This document shows positions 16,243-24,723 of a DNA stretch of 29,697 bases, piece after piece. The DNA is taken from positions 1 to 29,697 of the forward strand of contig CAZWJS010000017.1 of NCBI GenBank assembly GCA_964634895.1. The letters are read 5' to 3'. The notes under the pieces are model-generated. The model saw nothing but the letters and a program-made list of their open reading frames with translations, was not told where the DNA came from and did not search any database. Source of the stretch: CG-Epi1 sp964634895. GTDB taxonomy: Archaea > Thermoplasmatota > Poseidoniia > MGIII > CG-Epi1. A program made the translations under genes and the position numbers. Every line of letters begins with the position of its first letter. Positions within the stretch are counted from its first letter, which is position 1.

Positions 16243-16595
16243 ATTCGGAATGGGTGCTCTATGATGCATCATGCCCTTTTTGTATTGCTATGATTCATGC
16301 CTTCAAAAATACGCTAGAAAAGCGAAATTGCAAAATTAAACCCCTTCAAAATGAAACTGTTATGAATATATTAAGTGTTGAAGAAGGTAGGAATTTCCCT
16401 GAAATGAAAGTTATTGGAAGCAATCGAAAAGTATACGGAGGTGCAAGAGGTATTATTTATATTTCAAGAAAAATATGGTGGACTTTCCCTCTTTGGGCAA
16501 TGTCACATTTACCATTAACTATGAATATTCTAGATTATGTCTATAAACAGATAGCAAAAAGGAGGCACTGCCATGGGACTTGTGTGATAAAATGA
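16239..16595 (+). CDS. DCC-family thiol-disulfide oxidoreductase-like protein (DUF393)
   Basis: The 118-residue protein starts almost at once with the family motif YDASCPFC, whose cysteines are C12 and C15. This is the D-x-x-C-P-x-C of the DCC (YuxK/DUF393) family, which has a thioredoxin-like fold and is predicted to exchange disulfides. A later GARGI(I/Y) segment and an aromatic LPLTMNILDYVY segment match the family. Unusually the C-terminus carries HCHGTC (about 111-116), adding two cysteines and two histidines that could bind metal. No signal peptide is present. Its ATG overlaps the protease stop (ATGA), and its own stop overlaps the next start (ATGA), so the three genes are co-translated. 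Confidence 0.78.
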   Translation: MNSEWVLYDASCPFCIAMIHAFKNTLEKRNCKIKPLQNETVMNILSVEEGRNFPEMKVIGSNRKVYGGARGIIYISRKIWWTFPLWAMSHLPLTMNILDYVYKQIAKRRHCHGTCVIK

Positions 16596-17866
16596 AATTA
16601 GGGCCAATAATAGCTGTTGTTTTTGCCTTTTTTCTGATTGCTGTGTATCCTTATTATGTAAATAATGAGCTACCTCTCGTTAATTTAACCGATGACGATG
16701 GAGATGGCGTCACAAATGACAAAGACCAATGTCCCGAAGAAGATGCTTCAATTAGAGACATAAACAAAGATGGATGTCTAGATTCTGAAATTACAAGAGA
16801 AGAAATTGATTATTTAGAAAAAATTGCTAAGTTTAATCTAGGTCAATACTTCCTATTTGCCATTTTGTCTTTAATAGCAACAGTTGTATTCTTAGAAAGA
16901 GAAAATATCAAACTCGTTCTGACTTCTGAAGAAGAGCCAGTTTCAATGAAAAATTTTGGAGACGCAGATGAGAAGTCTAAGAACGTTGATTATGAAAAAT
17001 TAGGAGAAGTTAAAGATTACAGACCAGATAATACTGGTTATGGGGCAATACGTATAAGAGAAATTGCTAGTAATACGTGGAAAGAAGCGGACATTAACAT
17101 ACAAATTGTTTCGGCCATGTGCATTATTTGTTTCTTATTTGCATCAACTGCATCATGGCTCAGCGTTACTGGTGAAGAAAGCATAGAATTTAATGAAGAC
17201 AAACAGAGCACTAAAGTAAATTTTGTAGCTGAACATTACATTGATGATTTAGAATATTCTGCAGATAGTGATTATGTGTATGAAAGTTATGAAAGTCAAT
17301 TATGTACTGAAGAGGTTGATGAATTCCACAATTGTGACTATAGAGAATCGCTTTTTCAGACCGTAGATATGATGCTGAATGTGGTTACTATTCTGTCTTT
17401 TGTTACATTTCTATTAAGTTTCAGAATTGAAAAGTATAGAATACCTGTCTCTATAGTGTTCTGCTTAGCTTTGATAACAACTATGGCTATGTTGTTACTT
17501 TTTACAAGCCTAATTGACAAGGCTCTAATGTCTGATGAAGTCTTAATTGATTCCAAGCAAAAAGATACTGCAGGATGTTGGATGACAAATCCGATAATAT
17601 GGGGAGATGGAAATTGTCTGGAATTGATGCCAAATGGTGACGCCATAGTTAATCAAAATGTAGAATACAGGCCAGGACTTGGTTTTTTTGTTATACTAGC
17701 AAGCACCTCCCTACTTTTTATTGGATTGTTTACCGATATCTATCCTCTACTAAATCAACGCAAGACCACATGGGCTGAAGCTGTAAGGGAAAACTGGCAA
17801 GTTTTCGCTATAATCGCAATTATTATTTTCCTTTGGAGAGTCAATTTAATTGTCTCAAACATATGA
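16592..17866 (+). CDS. Multi-pass membrane protein with an N-terminal calcium-type (TSP3-like) motif
   Basis: The 424-residue protein begins with a membrane helix (residues 3-21). An extracytoplasmic DDDGDGVTNDKDQCP (about 34-48) follows, the thrombospondin type 3-like Ca2+-binding repeat, with a second partial copy DINKDGCLD (56-64). About five further membrane helices follow, around residues 80-100, 165-185, 250-290, 355-375 and 400-424. An acidic external loop (about 190-250), rich in Asp, Glu and Tyr and containing cysteines, lies between helices. I do not recognise the family. It is the last gene of the M50 protease-DCC operon (ATGA overlap). It could be the protease's substrate or partner; this is inference from position only. 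Confidence 0.7.
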   Translation: MKLGPIIAVVFAFFLIAVYPYYVNNELPLVNLTDDDGDGVTNDKDQCPEEDASIRDINKDGCLDSEITREEIDYLEKIAKFNLGQYFLFAILSLIATVVFLERENIKLVLTSEEEPVSMKNFGDADEKSKNVDYEKLGEVKDYRPDNTGYGAIRIREIASNTWKEADINIQIVSAMCIICFLFASTASWLSVTGEESIEFNEDKQSTKVNFVAEHYIDDLEYSADSDYVYESYESQLCTEEVDEFHNCDYRESLFQTVDMMLNVVTILSFVTFLLSFRIEKYRIPVSIVFCLALITTMAMLLLFTSLIDKALMSDEVLIDSKQKDTAGCWMTNPIIWGDGNCLELMPNGDAIVNQNVEYRPGLGFFVILASTSLLFIGLFTDIYPLLNQRKTTWAEAVRENWQVFAIIAIIIFLWRVNLIVSNI

Positions 17867-17892
17867 TTTTTTCATGATTGAAAGAAAAAGAA

Positions 17893-17979
17893 TGGTGCGG
17901 GGGGAGGGATTCGAACCCTCGTACCACTAAGGACCGGATCTTAAGTCCGGCGCAATTGGCCAGGCTATGCGACCCCCGC
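17893..17979 (-). tRNA. tRNA-Leu (anticodon TAA), CCA encoded
   Basis: On the minus strand the acceptor GCGGGGG pairs with CCCCCGC, followed by discriminator A and encoded CCA. The anticodon stem CCGGA/TCCGG closes loop CTTAAGA, giving TAA. The T arm is GAGGG-TTCGAAT-CCCTC. The extended variable arm is that of a class II tRNA. The downstream minus strand is T-rich (17879-17891), a likely terminator. There is no intron. Confidence 0.95.
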
Positions 17980-18051
17980 GTTCAAAGTCCATGTAGACAA
18001 CCTTTAAAGAGAGCTTCATCGTAAATATCCCACAACATCTCGAGGTTTTTG

Positions 18052-19671
18052 ATGACAGCTACAGCTACAGCAAGGATAATCAGCCAAGTTGGAAAGCCTA
18101 ATCCACCACAATCTATAGCTCTTTATGGAGGTACTATCGGTGAAAGAAAAACTGTAATGTCTGATCTTGAAAATGACCTCTATAGTGCTGGGTTAAATGT
18201 CATTGATTTTAATGCAAGACGTTACTTGTCTGAAAACGATTTGTCACAACCTTTGATACAACAAATTGTTACTGAATTAAAATCTAATTCGGGAACAAGT
18301 GGAGCAACTGCTGACTTAGTCAAAAGAATTAATGAAAGTAGTCCTGCAATAGTTTCAACTCAATTGGCGAGTGAAGATCGAGTTGAATTGATACACCAAT
18401 TTGATAATTCTCTCAAAAAATTAGCTGCTATTTCTATACAGAAAAAACCTTTGGTTATTCTCATACAAGGACTAGAAAGAGCAAGCACAGGCGCATTCAT
18501 GACTATTTCTGAATTCGTCTCTGATTATCTAAATATAAATGGATTTATGTTTATTATTTCAATCAGTGAAGAAGGATTGAATAATGATTTGACAAGTTCT
18601 AATTCTTCAATATCTCCAGCTCATTTCTTAGATGATAGTTTTGGAATTACTGTTAAGTTTGATGATCCTATTGCAGAAGAAACGGTAACAAAATCTGTTG
18701 AACAAACAAAACCAATTAATCCGGAAGAAGAAAATGATTTGTTTACACCTCCTCCAGGCCTAGAAGTAGAAAGTGGAGCGGATATTTTATCTAAAAGAAA
18801 GGGAAAAAGAGCTATTCCAAAACCTTCGGGAAAAGCTAGCAGTAGAATATTCAAAGTTAGAGAATTATCTGGTAAAAAAACTGTAGTGAAAAAGGGAACT
18901 AAACCAAAAAAACGTATTGTTCGTAAGAAAAGTGCAACGAAAAGTAATGAGAAGGTTTTCAGACCTTCTAAAAAGAATTATGTAGATGAATTTGTAAAAC
19001 CGGTATTGTCTGGAGACGTTTTTGCCGTCAAAAAATTCTGGGAAAAGGCAAGCAATCTAAAATATAGCGAATTTACTGATATTATCAAACGAATACTTGC
19101 AGAAACTAACAACAATGAGTCAAGAATAAGAGCTACTGCTATTACTGCACTATCCTCCATAGCCACAGGTGTCTCGTGGGAAATGCCTGCCGAAGTGATG
19201 GACCAAGCATTGATAATGACTAGTGATGGCTCAAAAGAAGTCCGTGATGCGGCTGCTGATTCGATAAAAGAAATGACTAAAGCTGGCGTAAACAAAACTC
19301 CTCAATTTAAAGCGAAAACTAGTCCTAGACCTTCTCCGAAAAGTACCTCGGTAGAATTAAGCGAATTGGATACTGATAGCATGCTAGGAAAGAATCAGGC
19401 CAGTGTAGCATCAATGGCCCTAGGCTCAGGTTCTGGGGGCGTGAAAGTAATGGGCGGACAAGATGCTGGTTTTAGAGAAGCTCCAAGATTTGAAATGTCA
19501 GAAAATGATAAGCAATTCCAAGAAAAAAAGGAAACACCAAAATTTAAACCTAAAAAAGAGGTACCCAAAGAAAATGTACCTAAATTTAAACCTAAAAAGG
19601 AAGCTCAAAAAGAAAATATACCTAAATTTAAACCTAAAAAAGAGGCTCCAAAATTTAAAAGAATTGACTAA
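18052..19671 (+). CDS. KAP-like P-loop protein with degenerate NTP site, HEAT-like region and repeat tail
   Basis: The 539-residue soluble protein has an N-terminal half (about 10-200) resembling KAP NTPases: IALYGGTIGERKT (22-34) at the Walker A place, VIDFNARRY (50-58) at the KAP FNAWxY place, and LVILIQGLERAS (134-145) at the IDDLDR place. The Walker A Gly before Lys is Arg, and the Walker B Asp-Asp is Gln-Gly, so NTP hydrolysis is unlikely. A basic linker (about 245-305) follows, then HEAT-like helices (about 308-420; SRIRATAITALSSIA, KEVRDAAADSIKEM). A tail has three near-identical PKFKPKKE units (496-539). ATG 18052 follows CGAGGT; the upstream TTG is less likely. No membrane segment is seen, unlike many KAPs. 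It overlaps ileS by 4 nt at the stops. The role is unknown; a scaffold is possible. Confidence 0.65.
   Translation: MTATATARIISQVGKPNPPQSIALYGGTIGERKTVMSDLENDLYSAGLNVIDFNARRYLSENDLSQPLIQQIVTELKSNSGTSGATADLVKRINESSPAIVSTQLASEDRVELIHQFDNSLKKLAAISIQKKPLVILIQGLERASTGAFMTISEFVSDYLNINGFMFIISISEEGLNNDLTSSNSSISPAHFLDDSFGITVKFDDPIAEETVTKSVEQTKPINPEEENDLFTPPPGLEVESGADILSKRKGKRAIPKPSGKASSRIFKVRELSGKKTVVKKGTKPKKRIVRKKSATKSNEKVFRPSKKNYVDEFVKPVLSGDVFAVKKFWEKASNLKYSEFTDIIKRILAETNNNESRIRATAITALSSIATGVSWEMPAEVMDQALIMTSDGSKEVRDAAADSIKEMTKAGVNKTPQFKAKTSPRPSPKSTSVELSELDTDSMLGKNQASVASMALGSGSGGVKVMGGQDAGFREAPRFEMSENDKQFQEKKETPKFKPKKEVPKENVPKFKPKKEAQKENIPKFKPKKEAPKFKRID
19537..19668 (+). repeat. In-frame tandem repeat, 42-nt unit, in the KAP-like gene
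   Basis: The unit encodes PKFKPKKEV(A)PKEN-type 14-residue blocks: two full copies starting at 19537 and 19579, then a third truncated one ending in PKFKRID. The DNA copies share long stretches such as AAATTTAAACCTAAAAA, so the repeat is recent or maintained. Slippage could vary copy number. It encodes a highly basic tail that could bind RNA, DNA or acidic lipid. Confidence 0.75.
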
Positions 19672-22600
19672 TTAACTTTGAAATATATTTTCTTGCCATC
19701 CACTTCAAAAAAATCTGAGTCAGAAGGGCCTGAACCTGTAGACACATCAGCTTTGCTTGAACGTGTCTCTGATTTGATGTAATTCCAATCCCTATCTACA
19801 ATTTCTGGTGATTCATCAGATAACCAGACTTTAAGAGAGATGGTTGCTTCTAAATCCAAGTCTAAATCCTTACGTTTGGACTGAATACGCCTAGTTATTT
19901 CCCTAGCTAAACCTTTAGATATTAAATCATCATTAATTTCCATATCCAAAACTAAAGAAATATCACCTATTTCATCCATGGAAAAGGTTGAAGCTGCAAA
20001 ACCCTCTTTTTCAACACGACGAATCGAAACATCACCCTCTATAATTTCGAAATTACCTAGCTTAGAGCTTCCGGAGTCAATTTCTGACAACAAAAGTTCA
20101 GGGTCGGCTTTAGCTATTTCTGCAAGTACTTTAGGTAAATCCGAACGATATCTTTGGCCTAAGACTTTATGTACTGGAACAACTTCTACTTTTTGAAATC
20201 TATTAAGATTTGATTCAGTACTTAATTCTTCTACATTTAGTTCCTCAGCTATAATTGAATTGAACTCGGATAAATCGGGTCCACCCACAATCCAACCTGC
20301 TTTGCATGGCAACCTTTGGCGACGACTAAAATCTACGCGGATTCTACGGCCTGTTTCTGTCAGTGTACGGACAATCGACATCTGAGTCTCTAAATCTAAA
20401 TCCTGATTTGGTAAATTTCTCTTTACAATCTCTGAACCTAAAGGCCAATCTACCAGATGAACCGAAACTCCTGTTAAATCATGATGAATACGATCTGGCA
20501 TAAAAGGAGAGATTGGAGCCATAAGTTTGCTTACTAAACAAAGTACCTCGTGCAAAGTATGCTGACAAGCTCGTTTATCATTACTATCTGCTTCATCCCA
20601 CAATCTACGGCGTGAGCGGCGTACATACCAATTAGACAAATCATTAATAACAAAATTTTCTAAATCACGAGCTGCTTTATGGAAATCCCAAGAAACAAAC
20701 TGATTATGATAATCCTGTGCTACAGTTGAAACTCTTGAGAGAATCCAACGATCAAGAGCGTTCCTTTTATCAACTGGAACAAAACTCGATTTGTCGGCAG
20801 GATTGAAATTGTCTAGTAATGCATAATCTGCATGGAAACGGTGTACGTTCCATAAAGTAAGAAACATCTTCGCATATGTTTCTCGAACGCCATTAGGATC
20901 AAAATTTGTGGGGTTCCAAGGCGCACTCTGTGAAGTCATATACCAGCGTATAGCATCTGCCCCTTCCTTATTGAAATGATCCCAAGGATTAACAACATTA
21001 CCTCTTGATTTACTCATTTTTTTACCATCACTATCTAAGATATGACCTAACGATAAACAACGATTATAACAAATACTATCAAAAACGGTTGTTGAAACGG
21101 CAAGTAGAGAGTAAAACCAACCTCGTGTTTGATCCACGGCTTCACAAATATAATCTACTGGAAAACTACCCTTAAATTTATCTTCATTTTCAAAAGGGTA
21201 ATGCCATTGTGCAAATGAAGCACAACCGGAATCAAACCAACAATCCATAACATATGTTTCCCGAATCATCTCCCCATTACAAGAATTATTAGTGCAAGAT
21301 AATTTCACATCGTCTACATAGGGCCTATGTAATTCTTTAGGCATTGGGGAATCATCAGTTTTCAAGGATTTCATCTCTTCGATACTGCCTATACAATGTT
21401 CATTACCACAATCTTGACAAATCCAAACTGGAATTGGAGTGCCCCAATACCTTTCACGACTTATCGCCCAATCTTTGATATTACGAAGCCATTCTCCAAC
21501 TCTACCAGTTCCAGTCCATTCTGGAGCCCATTCTACTTCAGAATTAAATTTAATTATCTGGTCTTTAACAGCGGTCATTCTAACAAACCAACTGTCCATG
21601 GCATAGTACAACAAAGGATGATCTGTACGCCAACAATGCGGGTAATCGTGAGTGTAGATATGCTCTCTATACAATCTACTATTTTTTTCTAAAATATCAA
21701 TAATATCTGAATCACAATCTTTTACATAGCGGCCATCAAGTAAATTATGCGTTCCCTGAATAAATTTACCATCCATACCTACAGTATGTTGAGCTGGGAA
21801 ACCAACTTCCATACCAAGTGCATAATCATCTTCACCATACATTACAGCTGTATGAACCACACCAGTACCATCTGTCGTAGTAACAAAATCTGCTGAAACA
21901 ATGGTCCAAGCTGTATCTGAATCGCCCCTCTCTATTGCTCCAGGGAATAACGGATTGTATGCTTTACCAACAAGACTAGAGCCATCGAATTCTTCTAAAA
22001 TCTCAACTTTATGTCTTAGAACCTCTGACAAAAGATTTTTAGCAAGAATTAATTCTTCACCTATATCTGAACCTCCTCGACCCTCCCAATTTGCAGATGG
22101 TGAATCTGTAATCTTTACTCTACAATATTTTACATCCGGACCAACTGCAAGACCCACATTACCTGGAAGTGTCCAAGGAGTTGTAGTCCATGCCAAAACA
22201 GAAGCAGAGTCATCTTCCAATTGAAATTTTATGTAAACTGCAGGTTCTGCAACTTCTTTGTAACCTAAAGATACTTCGTGAGTAGAATAACTTGTACCTG
22301 TTTGTGGACAATATGGTAGAACTTTGTGACCTCTGAAAAGAAGGCCTTTGTCGTGCATTTGTTTCAAGGACCACCAAGCTGATTCAATATATTCGTCGTG
22401 CAAAGTGACGTATGGATTATCCATATCAACCCAAAAGGCCATACGTTCACTCATTTCTCTCCAAGCTTCTTCATAAGTCCAAACACTTTCCTTACATTTT
22501 TGATTGAAGGCTTCCATACCGTAAGCTTCAATCTCTTCATTAGACATAAGATTCAATTGCTTCTGAACCTCAATTTCAACAGGCAAACCATGAGTGTCCC

Positions 22601-22877
22601 AACCGCCTTTTCTTTCAACCAAATGACCTTCCATCGTTTTCCAACGACAAACCATATCTTTGTAGAGCCTAGAAAGAACATGATGAATCCCCGGTTTTCC
22701 ATTAGCTGTTGGAGGGCCCTCGAGAAAAGTGAATGGTGCTGAACTTCTTCTCTGTTCAATGCTATTCTCAAATATTTTCTCTTTGTTCCACCTTTCTGCA
22801 ACAGCCGTCTCTAACGAAACTGCATCGTAGCTGCCTGTGCCCTGCGATTGTTTGTTTTCTTTGTTAGCGCCAGTCAC
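19668..22877 (-). CDS. ileS: Isoleucyl-tRNA synthetase
   Basis: The 1069-residue class I synthetase charges tRNA-Ile. FLEGPPTANGKPGIHHVL lies at about residues 51-68; the class I signature here is GIHH (63-66), a known variant of HxGH. KMSKSRGN is at 620-627. The central editing domain has the WTTTPWTLPGN motif, and the C-terminal region is long, as in the archaeal/eukaryal-type and some bacterial IleRS. Start is GTG at 22877, with a TATA-like TTTATATTA 22 nt upstream, suggesting a leaderless transcript. The gene diverges from tRNA-Met and its stop overlaps that of the KAP-like gene. The GIHH variant is typical of IleRS in bacteria such as Bacteroidetes, so transfer is possible. Confidence 0.97.
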   Translation of the reverse strand: MTGANKENKQSQGTGSYDAVSLETAVAERWNKEKIFENSIEQRRSSAPFTFLEGPPTANGKPGIHHVLSRLYKDMVCRWKTMEGHLVERKGGWDTHGLPVEIEVQKQLNLMSNEEIEAYGMEAFNQKCKESVWTYEEAWREMSERMAFWVDMDNPYVTLHDEYIESAWWSLKQMHDKGLLFRGHKVLPYCPQTGTSYSTHEVSLGYKEVAEPAVYIKFQLEDDSASVLAWTTTPWTLPGNVGLAVGPDVKYCRVKITDSPSANWEGRGGSDIGEELILAKNLLSEVLRHKVEILEEFDGSSLVGKAYNPLFPGAIERGDSDTAWTIVSADFVTTTDGTGVVHTAVMYGEDDYALGMEVGFPAQHTVGMDGKFIQGTHNLLDGRYVKDCDSDIIDILEKNSRLYREHIYTHDYPHCWRTDHPLLYYAMDSWFVRMTAVKDQIIKFNSEVEWAPEWTGTGRVGEWLRNIKDWAISRERYWGTPIPVWICQDCGNEHCIGSIEEMKSLKTDDSPMPKELHRPYVDDVKLSCTNNSCNGEMIRETYVMDCWFDSGCASFAQWHYPFENEDKFKGSFPVDYICEAVDQTRGWFYSLLAVSTTVFDSICYNRCLSLGHILDSDGKKMSKSRGNVVNPWDHFNKEGADAIRWYMTSQSAPWNPTNFDPNGVRETYAKMFLTLWNVHRFHADYALLDNFNPADKSSFVPVDKRNALDRWILSRVSTVAQDYHNQFVSWDFHKAARDLENFVINDLSNWYVRRSRRRLWDEADSNDKRACQHTLHEVLCLVSKLMAPISPFMPDRIHHDLTGVSVHLVDWPLGSEIVKRNLPNQDLDLETQMSIVRTLTETGRRIRVDFSRRQRLPCKAGWIVGGPDLSEFNSIIAEELNVEELSTESNLNRFQKVEVVPVHKVLGQRYRSDLPKVLAEIAKADPELLLSEIDSGSSKLGNFEIIEGDVSIRRVEKEGFAASTFSMDEIGDISLVLDMEINDDLISKGLAREITRRIQSKRKDLDLDLEATISLKVWLSDESPEIVDRDWNYIKSETRSSKADVSTGSGPSDSDFFEVDGKKIYFKVN

Positions 22878-22894
22878 TTCGGCGGATTAAGGGG

Positions 22895-22904
22895 TTAATA
22901 TAAA
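22895..22904 (-). promoter_or_regulatory. TATA box of ileS
   Basis: On the minus strand this reads CTTTATATTA-like and is centred 22 nt from the GTG start. With no ribosome binding site visible, the ileS message is probably leaderless. Confidence 0.5.
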
Positions 22905-22922
22905 GAATCATCGAAACTTAAA

Positions 22923-22930
22923 CTTAAAAC
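22923..22930 (+). promoter_or_regulatory. TATA-like box of tRNA-Met
   Basis: CTTAAAAC is centred about 28 nt upstream of the tRNA 5' end, the normal promoter distance. Confidence 0.4.
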
Positions 22931-22954
22931 CCCTATTGATTCAACCTCGACGGA

Positions 22955-23062
22955 GCCGGGGTGGCTCAGCCTGGTAGAGCGTCGGACTCATAGGGTAAAA
23001 ATAGTTCCGGCTATGCCTGGGACATCCGAAGGCCGCGGGTTCGAACCCCGCCCCCGGCACCA
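22955..23062 (+). tRNA. tRNA-Met (elongator, CAT) with a 31-nt intron at 37/38, CCA encoded
   Basis: Exon 1 is 22955-22992 and exon 2 is 23024-23062. The intron is 22993-23023. Acceptor GCCGGGG pairs with CCCCGGC, discriminator A, then CCA. The anticodon stem TCGGA/TCCGA encloses loop CTCATAA after splicing. The bulge-helix-bulge is visible: CTCA (32-35) pairs with intron TGGG (23018-23021), flanked by 3-nt bulges TAG (cut after A22992) and ACA (cut after C23023). An ATAG/CTAT stem with a six-base loop sits inside the intron. The 5' GCCGGGG marks the elongator, not the initiator. Confidence 0.95.
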
Positions 23063-23063
23063 T

Positions 23064-23126
23064 ATTATTCTCATATCAAAAGCAGAGTATCGTGCAGAAG
23101 CTGCTACTCCAGTGGAAGAAGACTAA
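23064..23126 (+). pseudogene. Possible coding remnant downstream of tRNA-Met
   Basis: The frame ending at TAA 23124 reads YRAEAATPVEED at its end (from about 23088), like the Ala/Glu-rich C-terminal tail of a soluble archaeal protein. No ATG, TTG or usable GTG precedes it; the frame runs back into the tRNA. It may be the 3' remnant of a gene left when sequence next to the tRNA was exchanged. It is short, so chance is possible. The rest up to 23156 shows nothing recognisable. Confidence 0.2.
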
Positions 23127-23156
23127 AAACATTATTTAAGGTCAGAAATCCTAGAT

Positions 23157-24110
23157 TTATTCCCACTCAATTGTACCTGGTGGCTTATCGGTTATGTCAT
23201 AAACTACGCGATTAACATCTGATTTTAATTCCCTCGTAATTCTCTCAGAAATTTTCTTAAGAACTGAGTATGGAATCTCAGCTGCTTGTGCTGTCATGGC
23301 ATCATAACTATGTACTGCCCTTAATGCAATTGTATTACCATAAGCTCTAACATCTCCTTGTACACCTACCGTTTTAACGGGTAAAACAACTGCAAAATAT
23401 TGCCACGGCAATTCCATTTTACCTTCTTTTGCAGCCAGCTCTATCTCTTCTTCAGCAATATGACAAGCCTGTCTAACAACTTCAGCCCGTTCTGGGGTGG
23501 CTTCCCCCATGACTCTTACAGCTAATCCTGGGCCTGGAAAAGGTTGTCTTTGAGCCACTGAAACTTTCAGATGCTCTGCTAAACTTCTAACTTCATCTTT
23601 GTAGAGTTCTCTTATGGGCTCACATACTTCCATTTCCATGTCATCTGGTAATCCACCAACATTATGGTGTGATTTGATTGTGTCACGCATTCCACCACCA
23701 GATTCAATCCAATCTGGTGCAATTGTCCCTTGAATCAAAAATTTGCCACCATATTTCTTTGACTCTTCCTCAAAGACTCTTATGAATAATTCTCCAATAA
23801 TTTTACGCTTTTCCTCGGGATCAATAACTCCCTTCAACCCTTCATAGAATCTCTCAGATGCATCAATTACTTTGTGTTGAACGCCTAAGTCTTCTAACAT
23901 AGAAGAAACAAATTTAGATTCATCAAGACGCATGTATCCTGTATCAACATAAATGGCAAGGAGATTGTCTCCTACAGCTTTCGCAGCTAAAACTGCCGCA
24001 ACTGTTGAATCAACTCCTCCAGATGCTGCAATTATTGCCTTACCGGTTAATTCAATCTTAAGACCCTCTACCGCTTCATCAGTGAATTTTGCAGGGTCAA
24101 AAAATGCCAT
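23157..24110 (-). CDS. guaA: GMP synthase, ATP-pyrophosphatase subunit
   Basis: The 317-residue protein is the synthetase half of GMP synthase, which turns XMP into GMP with ATP and ammonia. The PP-loop SGGVDST is at residues 30-36. The dimerisation domain follows, with QPFPGPGLAVR and a C-terminal ending in DITDKPPGTIEWE, the conserved end of GuaA. The N-terminal glutamine amidotransferase domain is absent, as in archaea with split GuaA (often called GuaAb). The cognate amidotransferase gene is not in the window. ATG 24110 is preceded by an AT-rich box about 25 nt upstream. The gene diverges from orn. Confidence 0.96.
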   Translation of the reverse strand: MAFFDPAKFTDEAVEGLKIELTGKAIIAASGGVDSTVAAVLAAKAVGDNLLAIYVDTGYMRLDESKFVSSMLEDLGVQHKVIDASERFYEGLKGVIDPEEKRKIIGELFIRVFEEESKKYGGKFLIQGTIAPDWIESGGGMRDTIKSHHNVGGLPDDMEMEVCEPIRELYKDEVRSLAEHLKVSVAQRQPFPGPGLAVRVMGEATPERAEVVRQACHIAEEEIELAAKEGKMELPWQYFAVVLPVKTVGVQGDVRAYGNTIALRAVHSYDAMTAQAAEIPYSVLKKISERITRELKSDVNRVVYDITDKPPGTIEWE

Positions 24111-24155
24111 TATTTACCATTTAGAAAGCAGTATAGGATAGTATCGCTAGAAATT

Positions 24156-24164
24156 CTATTTAAC
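24156..24164 (+). promoter_or_regulatory. TATA-like box of orn
   Basis: CTATTTAAC is centred 24 nt upstream of the orn ATG, suggesting a leaderless transcript of the orn-SDR pair. Confidence 0.45.
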
Positions 24165-24183
24165 AGGGTCTTAATCCATAGTT

Positions 24184-24723
24184 ATGGCTCAAGAATTAGT
24201 ATGGTTGGATTTGGAAATGACTGGTTTGGATCCAAAGAGACATCGCATTATTGAAATTGCTACAATCATAACTGACTCCAAACTTAACGTAATTGCAGAA
24301 GGGCCTGATCTAGTAATACAGACACATGACAAAATATTAGAACGTATGAATGACTATGTGCATGAAATGCATTATCGTTCAGGGCTACTAGATGAAGTTC
24401 GAAAAAGTAAAATTACTATAGAAGAAGCTGAAAATCAAACTTTAGATTTCATAAATAAACATTTAGGAGAGAAATATAGACCACCATTGTGCGGAAACTC
24501 AATCGGTACTGATCGAAGATTCTTAGATGCTCAAATGAATTCATTGGAAAGGAGACTACACTATCGTGTTGTAGATGTCACATCGATTAAAGAATTAGCC
24601 ATGAGGTGGAATCCAGAAATTGATGCAAAGATGCCTCCGAAAATGGAAACGCATAGAGCATTAGATGACATTATAGAGTCTATCGAAGAATTGAAATTTT
24701 ATAGAGAGAATTTATTCAAATAA
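24184..24723 (+). CDS. orn: Oligoribonuclease (DEDDh 3'-5' exonuclease)
   Basis: The 179-residue enzyme degrades very short RNAs (dinucleotides to a few nt) to mononucleotides. All catalytic residues are visible: D9 and E11 (WLDLEMTGL), D110 (NSIGTDRRFL), H157 and D162 (HRALDDI). The family's YRVVDVTSIKEL segment is at about 127-138. Length matches bacterial Orn (about 180). Orn is common in Proteobacteria, Actinobacteria and eukaryotes but rare in archaea, so acquisition by transfer is likely. The stop overlaps the next gene's start (TAATG), so the pair is coupled. Its promoter faces guaA. Confidence 0.95.
   Translation: MAQELVWLDLEMTGLDPKRHRIIEIATIITDSKLNVIAEGPDLVIQTHDKILERMNDYVHEMHYRSGLLDEVRKSKITIEEAENQTLDFINKHLGEKYRPPLCGNSIGTDRRFLDAQMNSLERRLHYRVVDVTSIKELAMRWNPEIDAKMPPKMETHRALDDIIESIEELKFYRENLFK

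Noticed and set aside
19537..19668. Possible CRISPR-like repeat
   Set aside because: The 42-nt units are contiguous, without spacers, and lie in frame in a coding sequence.
19463..19675. Lys/Leu-rich frame in the KAP-like repeat region
   Set aside because: It is the +1 frame of the repeat tail and arises from the repeat composition.
21396..21692. Plus-strand frames within ileS (also near 19978, 21901 and 22398)
   Set aside because: They are shadows of ileS, with no start signal or recognisable domain.
22955..23062. Possible initiator tRNA-Met
   Set aside because: The first pair and acceptor stem (GCCGGGG) match elongator tRNA-Met, not the AGCGGG-type archaeal initiator.
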